The notes beneath the pieces are model-generated. The model did no database searches and was not told the DNA's origin. It saw only the letters and a program-made list of their open reading frames with translations. A stretch of DNA of 64,000 nucleotides from positions 105,772 to 169,771 of the forward strand of contig JAHRYW010000009.1 of NCBI GenBank assembly GCA_020621865.1, written 5' to 3'. Position numbers and translations under genes: made by a program. The stretch comes from Betaproteobacteria bacterium. GTDB lineage: Bacteria; Pseudomonadota; Gammaproteobacteria; Burkholderiales; Rhodocyclaceae. Below are positions 8,909 through 17,284 of the stretch, in pieces (the first letter of the stretch is position 1; the number at the start of each line of letters is the position of its first letter).

Positions 8909-9682
8909 ATGAAGTATGCGTTGGCGGCACTCATTGTCGCCGTGGTGGCTTGCCTGCCTTACCAGTCGAACGCCGCCCAACAGGCCGTGGTTGATCCTTT
9001 GGTATCGCCTCGTTGGGAGGACATGCGCAAGGCGTTTCTCGCCGATGCGCCGGTCGTTTTCGACCCGGCTGTCCAGGTCATCTCGCCGGCCAACGCCGAA
9101 AATCCGATGCAGGTGCCGGTGACGATCGATGCGACGGCGCTGGGTAAGGTTCAGGAAGTCGTCGTCTTCGCCGATTTCAATCCGATAGTCCAGGTCCTTC
9201 GCTTCTTTCCGGACCGGGCGCCGGCCTTCCTGGGCTTTCGCATCAAGCTGCAGCAATCCTCGCCGGTACGTGCGGCGGTGCGAACGGCAGATGGCGTCTG
9301 GCATGTCGGTGGAACCTGGGTGAATACCGTTGGCGGCGGTTGCACCGCACCTTCGGCAACCGGCGGATCGAAAGAGTGGCAGAAGCGCCTCAATGAAGTC
9401 AGCGGCCGCCAGTGGTCCGAAGGGCCGAATGCCGGGCGGGTTCGCCTGCGCATCGTGCATCCCATGGACACGGGTTTGATTGCCGGCACGCCAGCCTTCT
9501 TTCTGGAAGACATCGATTTTTCCGATGCCGCAGGGCGCCACCTGATGCGTGTCCAGACCTATGAGCCGGTGGCCGAAAACCCGGTATTCACGCTCAACCT
9601 GGGGCCTGGCGGCAGTGAAGGGGTCGAGGCAAGCGGTCGCGACAATAATGGCAATACCTTTCGTGCCAGGATAGCGCCGTGA
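8909..9682 (+). CDS. Quinoprotein dehydrogenase-associated SoxYZ-like carrier
   Basis: This 257-residue exported protein has a signal peptide (cleavage near SNAAQ). A SoxY-like N-terminal half contains a GGGCTAPS motif resembling the SoxY swinging-arm Cys motif, here internal near residue 145. A SoxZ-like C-terminal half follows (RLRIVHPMDTG). Proteins of this family occur next to PQQ dehydrogenases and are thought to act in an electron or substrate relay. GGAGACAAA precedes the ATG. The stop overlaps the next gene's GTG, so the two are translationally coupled. Confidence 0.88.
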   Translation: MKYALAALIVAVVACLPYQSNAAQQAVVDPLVSPRWEDMRKAFLADAPVVFDPAVQVISPANAENPMQVPVTIDATALGKVQEVVVFADFNPIVQVLRFFPDRAPAFLGFRIKLQQSSPVRAAVRTADGVWHVGGTWVNTVGGGCTAPSATGGSKEWQKRLNEVSGRQWSEGPNAGRVRLRIVHPMDTGLIAGTPAFFLEDIDFSDAAGRHLMRVQTYEPVAENPVFTLNLGPGGSEGVEASGRDNNGNTFRARIAP

Positions 9683-10626
9683 AGCGCCTCCTTTTCGTTG
9701 CCCTCCTGGCGTTTTCGGTTGCCGCGCCGGCCGCCGATTTCGATTACGGTCTCGTGGCACGAAAAGTGGCCAAGGATGTCTACGCCTTTGTTGGACGGAC
9801 AGAGGATTTCACCATGGCTAATGGTGGCAACATCGTCAATTCCGGTTTCATTGTCGCGCCAAAAGGTGTTGTCGTCATCGACACCGGGTCGTCGCTGCGC
9901 TATGGCCAGCAAATGCGTAGCGCCATCGCGGCCATTGCCGTTGGCAAGCCGATTGTTCTGACCATCAATACGCATCACCATCCCGATCACTTTCTGGGCA
10001 ACCAGGCATTTGCCGATGCTCCCTTCGGCGCCCTGCCGGAAACTCGCCAGGGTATCGCGGCGGATGGCAACGCTTTTGCCGAGAATCTGTTTCGCCTGAC
10101 CGGAGATTGGATGAAGGGGACCGAGGTGGTCGCGCCAACACAGTCGCTGATCGCCGGAACGATCGAAATAGCCGGTCGAAAATTGCGGCTGATCGCTCTT
10201 GGCGGGCATACGGGGGCCGATCTGGCCGTCTATGATGAAACTACCGGTAGCTTGTTTGCAGGCGATCTGGTCTTCAATGGCCGGGCGCCGACGACGCCGC
10301 ATGCCGACGTGGCGACTTGGCTGGCAGCCCTTGAAAAACTGGAAGCGGTGACCCGTGAAACCGGCTTTGCTACCCTCGTTCCCGGGCATGGCGAGATTTC
10401 GCATGATGCGGCGCCGATCCGGCAGACGCGCGCTTGGTTGATGTGGTTGCAGAACAGCATGCGGGAGTCGGCACGGGCCGGGCTGGACATGAACGAAGTT
10501 CTGGCTCGCCCGTTGCCGCCGGAATTTGCTGATTTGCCGGTGGCGGCAAGCGAGTATCGCCGTTCCGTCGGGCATCTGTTCCCAGCGGCTGAACAGGAGG
10601 CCTTGGGCAATGCAACGCTGCATTGA
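9679..10626 (+). CDS. Quinoprotein relay system zinc metallohydrolase (metallo-beta-lactamase fold)
   Basis: A 315-residue exported protein starting at GTG 9679 (GTGA overlap with the previous stop), with a signal peptide ending APAADF. Zinc ligands appear in THHHPDH (about residues 97-103), LGGHTGAD and FAGDLVF, with VPGHG near residue 237, the usual order of the fold. It resembles SoxH-like hydrolases that accompany the SoxYZ-like carrier in PQQ dehydrogenase loci. The substrate is unknown. The downstream TonB gene overlaps its end by 17 bases. Confidence 0.87.
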   Translation: MKRLLFVALLAFSVAAPAADFDYGLVARKVAKDVYAFVGRTEDFTMANGGNIVNSGFIVAPKGVVVIDTGSSLRYGQQMRSAIAAIAVGKPIVLTINTHHHPDHFLGNQAFADAPFGALPETRQGIAADGNAFAENLFRLTGDWMKGTEVVAPTQSLIAGTIEIAGRKLRLIALGGHTGADLAVYDETTGSLFAGDLVFNGRAPTTPHADVATWLAALEKLEAVTRETGFATLVPGHGEISHDAAPIRQTRAWLMWLQNSMRESARAGLDMNEVLARPLPPEFADLPVAASEYRRSVGHLFPAAEQEALGNATLH

Positions 10627-11323
10627 ATACACCCCTCCGGCAGTTGGTCGTCGTTTTTGGGTGATTTTGCTGATCTCCGTAGCCATCCATGCCGGGATGC
10701 TGGCCTGGAATCGCGCGAGTAAGGTGCAGCAACCCGAGTTGCCGCCGCTGATGGCCTCCTTGCGTGCCATGAGCCCGGTATCGCCGGCTCCATCCGAACC
10801 GCTTGCCGAGACGATGCCGGCCGCCGTTCCACAGAAGGTCCGGCCGCAGACCGCAAAACGGGAGTCGCCTTCGACCCCTGTCATGACATCATCTGCCGAA
10901 TCGTCCAGCCGCGTGGCCCAAGTGCCGGTGGTGACTCCGGCCGCCGTGACCGAAGTGCAATCGGCCCCGCCGGTCGCGGCTGCAGTCGTTGCTCCGCCAG
11001 CGGCGTCGATGCCCAGCCAGGAGGATTTGTTGGTCAGCTATCGCCGGCGCCTGACCGATTTGCTGGCTCGCCATCAGGAGTACCCCCGGGTTGCGGCCAT
11101 GCGCGGCTGGGAGGGCGAGGTCCGGGTTCGCGTGCGGGTGGCGCGCAAAGGCAGTCTGCTCGGCGTTACTCTGGATCACTCGAGCGGCTACGATATTCTC
11201 GACAAGCATGCGATAGCGATGCTCGAAGGGCTGGGCGGTCTGCCCGCCCTTCCCGAAGAGTATGGTTCCAGCGAACTGCAGGTTGTCGTTCCGGTCAGTT
11301 ACAGCCTGCGCAAGCCATCATGA
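10610..11323 (+). CDS. TonB energy-transducer protein
   Basis: This 237-residue protein has an N-terminal membrane anchor (FWVILLISVAIHAGMLAW, with the His typical of TonB anchors), a Pro/Ala-rich periplasmic spacer (about residues 45-140) and a C-terminal TonB domain (YPRVAAMRGWEGEVRVRV and SSGYDILDKHAIAML). The ATG at 10610 follows CAGGAGG nine bases upstream. It probably powers a receptor of the PQQ region, such as those at 917 or 22327. A separate TonB with ExbB and ExbD lies at 46876-48696. Confidence 0.9.
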   Translation: MQRCIEYTPPAVGRRFWVILLISVAIHAGMLAWNRASKVQQPELPPLMASLRAMSPVSPAPSEPLAETMPAAVPQKVRPQTAKRESPSTPVMTSSAESSSRVAQVPVVTPAAVTEVQSAPPVAAAVVAPPAASMPSQEDLLVSYRRRLTDLLARHQEYPRVAAMRGWEGEVRVRVRVARKGSLLGVTLDHSSGYDILDKHAIAMLEGLGGLPALPEEYGSSELQVVVPVSYSLRKPS

Positions 11324-11390
11324 GCGGATATTCGATCATCGCCACCGATCGGGGCTTCTCCAGCCACGAAGCACGGAGTCAAGCCTGAAA

Positions 11391-12746
11391 ATGCAGAAGC
11401 CCCGCCAGTTCAGTCTGCACACCCGGATCAGCGTTGTCCTGACGGTGCTGGCTGCCACCCTTTTGCTGGTGCTTTCCAGTCTTTGGCTGCATGGCACGCG
11501 GGCGAGCATCCGCGAGGAAGTGGAAGCCGCCTCCCGGGTGGCTGAACAATGGCTGACCGCGCTCTCCATCGAACTTGGCGCGCAGCCACAGGCTGAACGC
11601 GTGATCGGCGCCGTTCGCCCGCTCGGGCGCATTCGTGCCAATGCCCTGGAAGTCGTAGCCGCTGACAACGTCGTGCTGTATCGCTCGCCGGCCCCGACCT
11701 ATAAATCAGGACGGGTTGTACCGGCTTGGTTTTCCTCGCTGCTTGGCCCAATTTTCCAGCCTCGCACACTGGTCGTGGGCGAATTGCGCATCGTGCTCTA
11801 CCCGGATGCGTCGCGAGCCTTGATTGATGCATGGGACGATCTGGTCGAGATGGCCGGTTGGGCGCTGCTCCTGCTCGTTCTGATGTTTGTCGCCATCCAT
11901 CGGGCGCTGGATCGGGCATTGCGTCCTCTCGATCTGGTCATGCGCGCCCTCGATCGCACCGGGCATGGTCGCTTCGATACCCGGCTGCCGGATTTCGCAA
12001 CGCCGGAGCTGGATCGCTTGTCCCGGGCCTTCAACGGCATGGCTGATCGTCTGGCGGCAGCGGTCGATGACAATGTGCGCCTTGAAACCGAACGGGAAGT
12101 CGCTCAGCGTTTGCAGGGGCGACTGGAGGAAGAGCGCCGCGAAATCTCCCGGGAACTGCACGACGAACTGGCTCAGGGGATTACCGCCGTGCGTGCACTG
12201 GCCGGAGCCATTGTCCAGCGCACTACGGAACAGCCGGCGCTGCAGGTACCGGCGCAAAGTATCGTGGCAGTTACTGGTGAAATGCAGGATGGCGTTCGGG
12301 CCATTCTTCACCGCCTGCGCCCGGTTGCTGGGGCCGGGCTGGAAGTGGCGCTGGAGCGACTACTTGCCGGGTGGCGGATGCAGCATCCGGCCATTGTCCT
12401 GCTGGCCGAGATTGATCTGGGCGATCGACCGGTTGGCGACGATTCCGCCCAGGCAGTGATCCGCATCGTCCAGGAGGGGCTGACCAATGTCATCCGCCAT
12501 GCCGATGCCAGCCGGGTCGACTTGCGGGTGAGCCAAGTTGCGGGTTGGGTCGAGGTTTCACTTTCCGACAACGGGCGGGGTCTGCGCGGCGGACCTTCTG
12601 CTCATCCTGGTTGCGGCCTGGGTCTGGCCGGCATGGGCGAGCGGATTGCTGCGCTGGGCGGGCAGCTTGTACTGGATAATTCGCCCGGCGGCGGCCTGCA
12701 TCTGCGGGCGCGCCTGCCCGAAAGATCAACCTCGGAGGAGTCATGA
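11391..12746 (+). CDS. Membrane sensor histidine kinase, NarL-system type
   Basis: 451 residues starting at ATG 11391 (GGAG about twelve bases upstream). Two membrane segments (about residues 14-34 and 150-172) flank a periplasmic domain of about 110 residues. A HAMP linker (RALRPLDLVMRAL) is followed by a HisKA_3 phosphorylation site (SRELHDELAQG, His257) and a HATPase domain (QEGLTNVIRHADAS, DNGRGLRG, GLGLAGMGERI). It overlaps the regulator gene by four bases. In Pseudomonas, kinases of this kind (ExaD, PedS2) control PQQ dehydrogenase genes, so a similar role is likely by context. Confidence 0.9.
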   Translation: MQKPRQFSLHTRISVVLTVLAATLLLVLSSLWLHGTRASIREEVEAASRVAEQWLTALSIELGAQPQAERVIGAVRPLGRIRANALEVVAADNVVLYRSPAPTYKSGRVVPAWFSSLLGPIFQPRTLVVGELRIVLYPDASRALIDAWDDLVEMAGWALLLLVLMFVAIHRALDRALRPLDLVMRALDRTGHGRFDTRLPDFATPELDRLSRAFNGMADRLAAAVDDNVRLETEREVAQRLQGRLEEERREISRELHDELAQGITAVRALAGAIVQRTTEQPALQVPAQSIVAVTGEMQDGVRAILHRLRPVAGAGLEVALERLLAGWRMQHPAIVLLAEIDLGDRPVGDDSAQAVIRIVQEGLTNVIRHADASRVDLRVSQVAGWVEVSLSDNGRGLRGGPSAHPGCGLGLAGMGERIAALGGQLVLDNSPGGGLHLRARLPERSTSEES

Positions 12747-13390
12747 GCAATACCCTGCAAGGCATACGCGTCGTTCTTGCCGACGATCATGCCGTCGTCC
12801 GCCTCGGCTTTCGCCTGCTGCTGGAAGGTGCCGGGGCGACCGTGGTCGGCGAGAGCGGCAACGGTGAAGGGGTGGTCAAGCTTTACGAAGATACCAAACC
12901 GGATCTTGTCGTCATGGACGTCTCGATGCCGGGCATCGGTGGTCTGGCGGCGCTTGAGCGCTTGTTGAACCGCGAGCCGAATGCGCGGGTGCTGATGCTG
13001 TCGGCGCACCTTGATGACATCGTTCCGGTTCGGGCGCTGAAGGTCGGCGCGCGGGGCTACTTGTGCAAACGTGCGGCGCCTGAAGAGTTTTTGCGTGCAG
13101 TCGGGATGGTGGCGGGTGATCGGCGCTACCTCGATCCGGACCTGGCGCAATCGGTTGCGCTGGCACAGTTGTCGGGTTCGGCCAACCCGGTCGATACGCT
13201 AACCGAGAAGGAGCTTGCCGTGTTTCTCAAGCTGGCGGAAGGCCGGTCGGTCAACGAAGTCGCCACCGATTTCTGCCTCAGCCCGTCAACGGTGGGGACG
13301 CATCTCTATCACATCAAGCAGAAGCTGAATGTGCAGAATGCGGCCGAGTTGACACTGGTTGCGGTTCGCAACGGTCTGATCGAGGCTTGA
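12743..13390 (+). CDS. LuxR/NarL-family response regulator
   Basis: 215 residues. The receiver domain carries the acidic pair in LADDH (residues 14-15) and phospho-acceptor Asp59 in DLVVMDVSMPG. The C-terminal helix-turn-helix reads LTEKELAVFLKLAEGRSVNEVA...STVGTHLYHIKQKLNV. The ATG overlaps the kinase stop (ATGA), making them a two-component pair. It lacks an AAA+ domain, so it cannot directly activate the sigma-54 promoters found nearby. Confidence 0.92.
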   Translation: MSNTLQGIRVVLADDHAVVRLGFRLLLEGAGATVVGESGNGEGVVKLYEDTKPDLVVMDVSMPGIGGLAALERLLNREPNARVLMLSAHLDDIVPVRALKVGARGYLCKRAAPEEFLRAVGMVAGDRRYLDPDLAQSVALAQLSGSANPVDTLTEKELAVFLKLAEGRSVNEVATDFCLSPSTVGTHLYHIKQKLNVQNAAELTLVAVRNGLIEA

Positions 13391-14332
13391 GTGCCGAACG
13401 ATCCCTTATTTCCCGATAGTCTGCCGCGCTTTGCGCGGCAGATGTCTGTTGGCGAGGGGCACGTCCTGTATGTCGAGGAATGTGCCGCAATGGATGGGCT
13501 GCCGGTGCTTTTCCTGCATGGTGGACCGGGTAGTGGCTGTACGCCGATGCAACGTCGCCTGTTTGATCCGGAGCGCTTTCATGCCGTGCTGTTCGATCAG
13601 CGCGGCTGCGGCAGAAGTCGACCGCTCGGCAGCATCGAGGCCAACACGACGGCGCACCTGGTCGCCGATCTTGAATATCTGCGCGATGCCCTCGGTATTC
13701 CCGGCTGGATCCTGTTTGGCGGTTCCTGGGGCAGCTTGTTGGCGCTGGCTTATGCCCAGATATTTCCGGAGCGCGTGCTGGGGCTGGTGCTGAGAGGCGT
13801 GTTTCTTGGTTCTCGCCAGGAAATCGATGCCTATGTTCAAGGCAGGAGCGGTGCCGCGCCGGAGGCCTGGAAAGTCTTTGCCAAGCAGATTCCGCCGGGA
13901 GAGCAGGGCAATCTGCTGGCTGCCTACGCCCGGCGCATCCTTCACGACGATCCGGAGATCGCATTGCCGGCGGCGCGCGCCTGGCTGGACTATGAGCGAG
14001 CCCTGATGGGAGAGCCGCCGCTTGCCCTGTTGCCCAATCCCACTCAGATGGCCAAGGCGCGGGTCCAGATGCATTACCTGACGCACGATTGCTTTTTGGC
14101 GCCCGGCCAGTTGCTGGCAGGGGTCGAGCGCCTGCGGCATATCCCGGCGGCGATCGTCCAGGGCTTGGCCGACCCGGTCTGTCCGCCGCATGTGGCCGAA
14201 AGTCTGCATCGCGCCTGGCCCGAGGCGACCTGGGTGCCGGTTCCCGATGCCGGGCACGGCGGCTTGTCGCCACCGGTGGCGAGGGCATGCATCAATGCCT
14301 TGGGCTGGGTTGGCGAATCGGTCGTCGGCTAG
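13391..14332 (+). CDS. Proline iminopeptidase-like alpha/beta hydrolase
   Basis: 313 residues from GTG 13391, immediately after the regulator stop. Hallmarks of S33 prolyl aminopeptidases are present: HGGPGSGC (oxyanion region), FDQRGCGRS, the nucleophile Ser in GGSWGSLLALAY, the acid Asp in QGLADPVCPP and the His in DAGHGG. No signal peptide is seen, so it should be cytoplasmic. It releases N-terminal Pro in characterised relatives. Its position between a PQQ-linked regulator and pqqE raises the possibility that it helps degrade the modified PqqA peptide; that is an inference. Confidence 0.85.
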   Translation: MPNDPLFPDSLPRFARQMSVGEGHVLYVEECAAMDGLPVLFLHGGPGSGCTPMQRRLFDPERFHAVLFDQRGCGRSRPLGSIEANTTAHLVADLEYLRDALGIPGWILFGGSWGSLLALAYAQIFPERVLGLVLRGVFLGSRQEIDAYVQGRSGAAPEAWKVFAKQIPPGEQGNLLAAYARRILHDDPEIALPAARAWLDYERALMGEPPLALLPNPTQMAKARVQMHYLTHDCFLAPGQLLAGVERLRHIPAAIVQGLADPVCPPHVAESLHRAWPEATWVPVPDAGHGGLSPPVARACINALGWVGESVVG

Positions 14333-14338
14333 CCCCGT

Positions 14339-14364
14339 GCAGGCGTCTTAGCCCGGACGCCTGC
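14339..14364 (+). other. Hairpin between the hydrolase and pqqE
   Basis: A 9-bp inverted repeat GCAGGCGTC/GACGCCTGC with an 8-base loop lies just after the hydrolase stop. No T run follows, so it is not a standard terminator. Confidence 0.5.
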
Positions 14365-14467
14365 GGCCTCGTGAAAATCGCTAGGCGCTATTCCGGATTT
14401 CATCCTTGTTCCCGCAGGGGCGCTGGCCAACAATGGCCCATTGCGTCTTGATGATGAAAGTGACCGT

Positions 14468-15613
14468 ATGCCGAAGGAAGAAAAGGGAATCAGCCTGGAC
14501 GGGCAGGGCAAGCCGCTATGGTTGTCGCTGGAACTGACCTATCGTTGCCCGCTGAAGTGCTCCTGGTGCAATAACCCGCTGGATTTCGAGAACTATGGTT
14601 CGCAGGAGCTCAGTACCGACGAATGGAAGAAGGTGCTTGACGATTCGCGCCAGCTCGGTGCCCTGCAGCTTGGATTCACCGGTGGTGAGCCGCTGTTGCG
14701 CGACGATCTCGAAGAGCTGGTTGCTCATGCCGAAAAGATTGGCCTCTACAGCAATCTGATCACTTCCGGGATCGGTCTGACCGAAGAACGCTTGCTGGCA
14801 CTCAAGGCGGCCGGTCTCAAGCATATCCAGCTCTCGGTGCAGGCCTCGACGGCTGAATTGACCGATGCACTGGTCGGCGCCCGTGCCCACGCCCTCAAGA
14901 TGGAGGCGGCGCAGCTGATCAAGAAGCATGGCTTCCCGATGGTACTCAACGTGCCGGTGTTCAAGCAGAACATCCATGAGGTCGACGCGATGATCGCCTG
15001 GGCGGCAGAACTGAACATCGAATACATCGAGTTTGCCAACATCCAGTATTACAACTGGGCGCTGATGAATCGCGATGAACTGATGCCGACGCTTGAGCAG
15101 GTGCGCACCGCGGAAGCCACGGTCAATCGCTGGCGCGAGAAGCTGGGCAATTCGATGACCATCTATTTCGTCATCCCGGACTACTACGAAGGGCGCCCGA
15201 AAGCCTGCATGAACGGCTGGGGGGCCATTCACCTGACCGTCGCGCCGGATGGCGTGGCGATGCCTTGCCAGGAAGCGCGGGTCATCCCCGGGCTTGAGTT
15301 CGAGTCGGTGCGCGACAAATCGCTGAGCTGGATCTGGCACGAATCGCCGCTGTTCCGCAAATACCGTGGCCTCGACTGGTTGCCCGAACCGTGCAGTTCG
15401 TGCTCGGAAAAGGAGAAGGATTTCGGCGGTTGCCGCTGCCAGGCCTTCCTGCTGACCGGCGACCCCAGCAACACGGACCCGGCTTGCAGCCGCTCGCCGA
15501 TGCATCACGTCGTGGAGCAGGCGGTGGCGGTGCGCGAGCAGCCGATGCGCTTCAAGAAGCCGCTGATCAAGCGCTCCGCGCTTGCTGTCACTACCGATTT
15601 CATGGAAGGCTGA
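14468..15613 (+). CDS. pqqE: PqqA peptide cyclase PqqE (radical SAM)
   Basis: 381 residues from ATG 14468; a TTG at 14441 would add nine. The radical SAM cluster motif is CPLKCSWC (CxxxCxxC) in LTYRCPLKCSWCNNPLDF, followed by the SAM-binding FTGGEPLLR. The C-terminal SPASM region holds the auxiliary-cluster Cys residues (KACMNGWG, MPCQEA, CSSCSEKEKDFGGCRCQAF, DPACSRS). PqqE links Glu and Tyr of PqqA with PqqD as chaperone. It lies 5.6 kb from pqqB, separated by serC and other genes, which is an unusual split. Confidence 0.96.
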   Translation: MPKEEKGISLDGQGKPLWLSLELTYRCPLKCSWCNNPLDFENYGSQELSTDEWKKVLDDSRQLGALQLGFTGGEPLLRDDLEELVAHAEKIGLYSNLITSGIGLTEERLLALKAAGLKHIQLSVQASTAELTDALVGARAHALKMEAAQLIKKHGFPMVLNVPVFKQNIHEVDAMIAWAAELNIEYIEFANIQYYNWALMNRDELMPTLEQVRTAEATVNRWREKLGNSMTIYFVIPDYYEGRPKACMNGWGAIHLTVAPDGVAMPCQEARVIPGLEFESVRDKSLSWIWHESPLFRKYRGLDWLPEPCSSCSEKEKDFGGCRCQAFLLTGDPSNTDPACSRSPMHHVVEQAVAVREQPMRFKKPLIKRSALAVTTDFMEG

Positions 15614-15617
15614 TATT

Positions 15618-15716
15618 TTGCGCCATCCTTACGACTCCGCTAGCGGCACGATCATGCTCGGCATCTTGCTGACCGTTGTGCTGGTTGCCTCGCTGCGCCT
15701 GTGGATGGCGGTTTAA
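15618..15716 (+). CDS. Predicted 32-residue membrane peptide
   Basis: A TTG-started frame four bases after pqqE encodes a short hydrophilic head (RHPYDSASG) and one membrane helix (TIMLGILLTVVLVASLRLWMAV). It ends three bases before the next ATG. The compact pqqE/peptide/membrane-protein packing supports translation, but there is no clear ribosome-binding site and I do not recognise a family. Confidence 0.45.
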   Translation: MRHPYDSASGTIMLGILLTVVLVASLRLWMAV

Positions 15717-15719
15717 TCC

Positions 15720-16226
15720 ATGGATGGCGCACTGTTCGATCTGCTGGCCCGCTGGCTGCATTTCATTGCCGGCATTATCTGGGTCGGCCACAACTACTCC
15801 AGCGTGGTTCAGCGCCCGGATTGGCGGCCACTGGTGGCGAGCGACCTTTCCGAGCCTGACAGCCCGCGCCTGAAGGCGGTGATCAATCGCGAACACGGCA
15901 CCTTCCGCTGGGCGGCTGTCGTCGCCTGGGCCGCAGGCATGTTCATGCTCTGGCAACGCGGTTGGCTGGTCCCCGCGCTGACCCTGGAGGGAGCGCTGGC
16001 ACCGCTGGGTCTCGGCGTGTGGATCGGCACGATCATGCTCGCCAATCTCTGGTTCGTGCTCTGGCCACACCAGAAGAAGGTGCTTGGCCTGAAGCCGGCC
16101 AGCATCGATGAGCGCCTGCGCTGCTCGCGAATCACCCACCTTTCGTCGCGGACCAACACGATGCTGTCGGTGCCCCTGCTGTTTTTCATGGCAACCGGCA
16201 GCCACGGCGGCTTTCTCTTCGGTTGA
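15720..16226 (+). CDS. Membrane protein related to the N-terminal domain of urate hydroxylase PuuD
   Basis: 168 residues with about four membrane helices. WLHFIAGIIWVGHNY, FRWAAVVAWAAGMFML, NLWFVLWPHQKKVLG and SRTNTMLSVPLLFFMATGSH match the membrane part of PuuD-like proteins, with conserved His and Trp in the helices. The cytochrome c domain of full PuuD is absent. It is tightly linked to pqqE and serC. The function here is unknown; urate oxidation is not implied. Confidence 0.7.
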   Translation: MDGALFDLLARWLHFIAGIIWVGHNYSSVVQRPDWRPLVASDLSEPDSPRLKAVINREHGTFRWAAVVAWAAGMFMLWQRGWLVPALTLEGALAPLGLGVWIGTIMLANLWFVLWPHQKKVLGLKPASIDERLRCSRITHLSSRTNTMLSVPLLFFMATGSHGGFLFG

Positions 16227-16228
16227 GC

Positions 16229-17284
16229 ATGGTCTGGAACTTCGCGGCCGGTCCGGCCCGCCTGCCTGACGCGGTGCTGGCGCGGGCGAGCGCGGAGTTG
16301 TTTCGGCGTGGGGACGACGGCGCCTGCCAGATCGAGCGGCCGTTCAGCAGTCAGCCATTTCGCGCGCTTCGCGAGCATGCTCGGCAGCGTCTGAGCGATT
16401 TGCTCGGGTTGCCGGACGGCTATCGCATCCTCTTTCTGGCCGGCGGTGCGATGCAGCAGTTTTCGCAGGTGCCAATGAACCTTGGTTCGCCGGCAAGGCG
16501 TGGCGGCTACGTGCAAACAGGTTATTGGTCGCGCCGGGCGATGAACGAGGGGGCGGCGCATCTGCCGGTCGTCGCGCTGGTGCAACCGGAGGATGGCGGG
16601 CAGCCGGCGCTGCCAGAAGATCTTGCCTATTGTCATGTGACCACCAACGAAACCGCCGATGGCCTGGCCTGGCCGTCGTTGCCCGACACCGGCAAGATCC
16701 CGCTGGTTGGTGACTGCACCTCGGATTTTTTGACGGCTCCGCTGGCCGTCGAAAAATTCGGCCTGTTGTACGCCAGCGCCCAGAAGAACATCGGGCCGGC
16801 CGGCGTGACGGTGGTCATCGTGCGCGAGGATCTGCTGGCGCGTTCGCCGGATACCTTGCCGGGGATGTTTTCCTATCGACGCCAGGCCGAGGCCAACAGC
16901 TGTGTTAACACCCCGCCGATGCTGGCCTTGCAACTCTCGGTCATGGTTTTCGACTGGATTGCCGAGCAGGGCGGTCTGCCGGCCATGGCCGAAGCAGGTC
17001 GGCGCAAGGCGGCGCTGGTCTATGGCGCGATTGATGCCAGCGGCGGGTTTTACCGGATTCAGGTTGCCGCCAGTTGGCGTTCTCCGGTTAATGTCTGTTT
17101 TCAACTGGCCGACAACGGGTTGGTGGAGCATTTCATCGACGAGGCCGAGGCGGCAGGACTGTATTACCTGCGTGGGCATCCGCAACTTGGCGGTTTGCGG
17201 GCCAGCCTGTACAACGCCATGCCGGAGGCCGGTGCAGCAGCGTTGGCAAAATTCATGGTCGAGTTTCAGCGGCGATGGGGATGA
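16229..17284 (+). CDS. serC: Phosphoserine aminotransferase SerC
   Basis: 351 residues. This PLP enzyme converts 3-phosphohydroxypyruvate and glutamate to phosphoserine in serine (and PLP) synthesis. Family signatures are NFAAGPARLP at the start, FLAGGAMQQF, the PLP lysine in YASAQKNIGPAGV and NTPPMLALQL. The ATG at 16229 is two bases past the previous stop; a TTG at 16223 overlaps that stop. It overlaps the next gene by ten bases. Confidence 0.95.
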   Translation: MVWNFAAGPARLPDAVLARASAELFRRGDDGACQIERPFSSQPFRALREHARQRLSDLLGLPDGYRILFLAGGAMQQFSQVPMNLGSPARRGGYVQTGYWSRRAMNEGAAHLPVVALVQPEDGGQPALPEDLAYCHVTTNETADGLAWPSLPDTGKIPLVGDCTSDFLTAPLAVEKFGLLYASAQKNIGPAGVTVVIVREDLLARSPDTLPGMFSYRRQAEANSCVNTPPMLALQLSVMVFDWIAEQGGLPAMAEAGRRKAALVYGAIDASGGFYRIQVAASWRSPVNVCFQLADNGLVEHFIDEAEAAGLYYLRGHPQLGGLRASLYNAMPEAGAAALAKFMVEFQRRWG

